The notes under the pieces: model-generated | What the model saw: the letters and a program-made list of their open reading frames with translations, nothing else | What the model was told of the DNA's origin: nothing | Databases searched by the model: none | Program-made: the position numbers and the translations under genes | DNA from: an uncultured Porphyromonadaceae bacterium | Lineage (GTDB): Bacteria > Bacteroidota > Bacteroidia > Bacteroidales > Muribaculaceae | Length of the DNA stretch: 6,601 nucleotides | Assembly: GCA_947176285.1 (NCBI GenBank) | Contig: CAMWQF010000159.1 | Coordinates: 1-6,601, forward strand | Direction: 5' to 3' | Shown here: positions 6,570-6,601 of the stretch, one piece after another | Layout of the letters: each line of letters opens with the position of its first letter | Position numbering within the stretch: the first letter of the stretch is position 1

Positions 6570-6601
6570 GGCGTGATTGGTAGGCCCCTCATTTTAGAGG
6601 A
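6486..6601 (+). other. Non-coding tail after the IS66 breakpoint
   Basis: An AT-rich stretch with no credible gene. It holds a small perfect hairpin (CCCAT 6494-6498, ATGGG 6503-6507, loop TAAC) right at the point where IS66 similarity stops, and an inverted TAAAT/ATTTA pair near 6520-6536. At the end, CCTC and GAGG (6587-6600) could form a four-pair stem, but the window ends before any T-run could be seen. Confidence 0.4.
6577..6592 (+). repeat. Junction repeat, second copy
   Basis: TTGGTAGGC (6577-6585) repeats 5965-5973 directly. The overlapping GCCCCTCAT (6584-6592) is the inverse of 5981-5989. A following TAGAGGA (6595-6601) also matches 6010-6016, so the order of short matches is similar at both sites. 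Confidence 0.35.

Overview
The window looks like an accessory stretch of a Bacteroidales genome (Prevotella/Bacteroides-like). The reasons are an AT-rich envelope-polysaccharide gene pair of the DUF1919 plus GT2 kind, scarce Shine-Dalgarno sequences, and an IS66-type remnant whose first ORF resembles those common in that order. The genus is an inference; no rRNA or housekeeping gene is present to confirm it. All intact genes lie on the + strand.

Layout: (1) 1-1506, the tail of a capsule/O-antigen type cluster: a DUF1919 protein whose start may lie outside the window, then a complete family 2 glycosyltransferase. (2) 1493-1601, a (ATAAG)3 tandem repeat over the glycosyltransferase stop codon and a short orphan coding fragment. 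(3) 1703-5941, a tight two-gene operon: a ComEC-like metallo-beta-lactamase-fold hydrolase, then a 1051-residue protein with an intact trypsin-like protease domain on a long helical C-terminal region. (4) 5942-6601, a scrapyard: a decayed fragment related to the one at 1509-1601, a duplicated IS66-like left end, and a truncated IS66 orfA.

The main interest is region 3. An MBL-fold hydrolase beside a trypsin-like protease recalls the accessory genes of type 1 Avs (AVAST) antiphage systems, but no STAND NTPase or any P-loop is visible here. The long helical arm of the protease may take the sensor role, which would make this a minimal, NTPase-free MBL-protease module. This is a hypothesis from domain content and context. 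The module sits between two related gene fragments (60 of 78 bases identical, differences mostly at third codon positions) and next to IS debris, so it looks like a cargo cassette in a recombining capsule locus.

No tRNA, rRNA, CRISPR array or convincing intrinsic terminator was seen.
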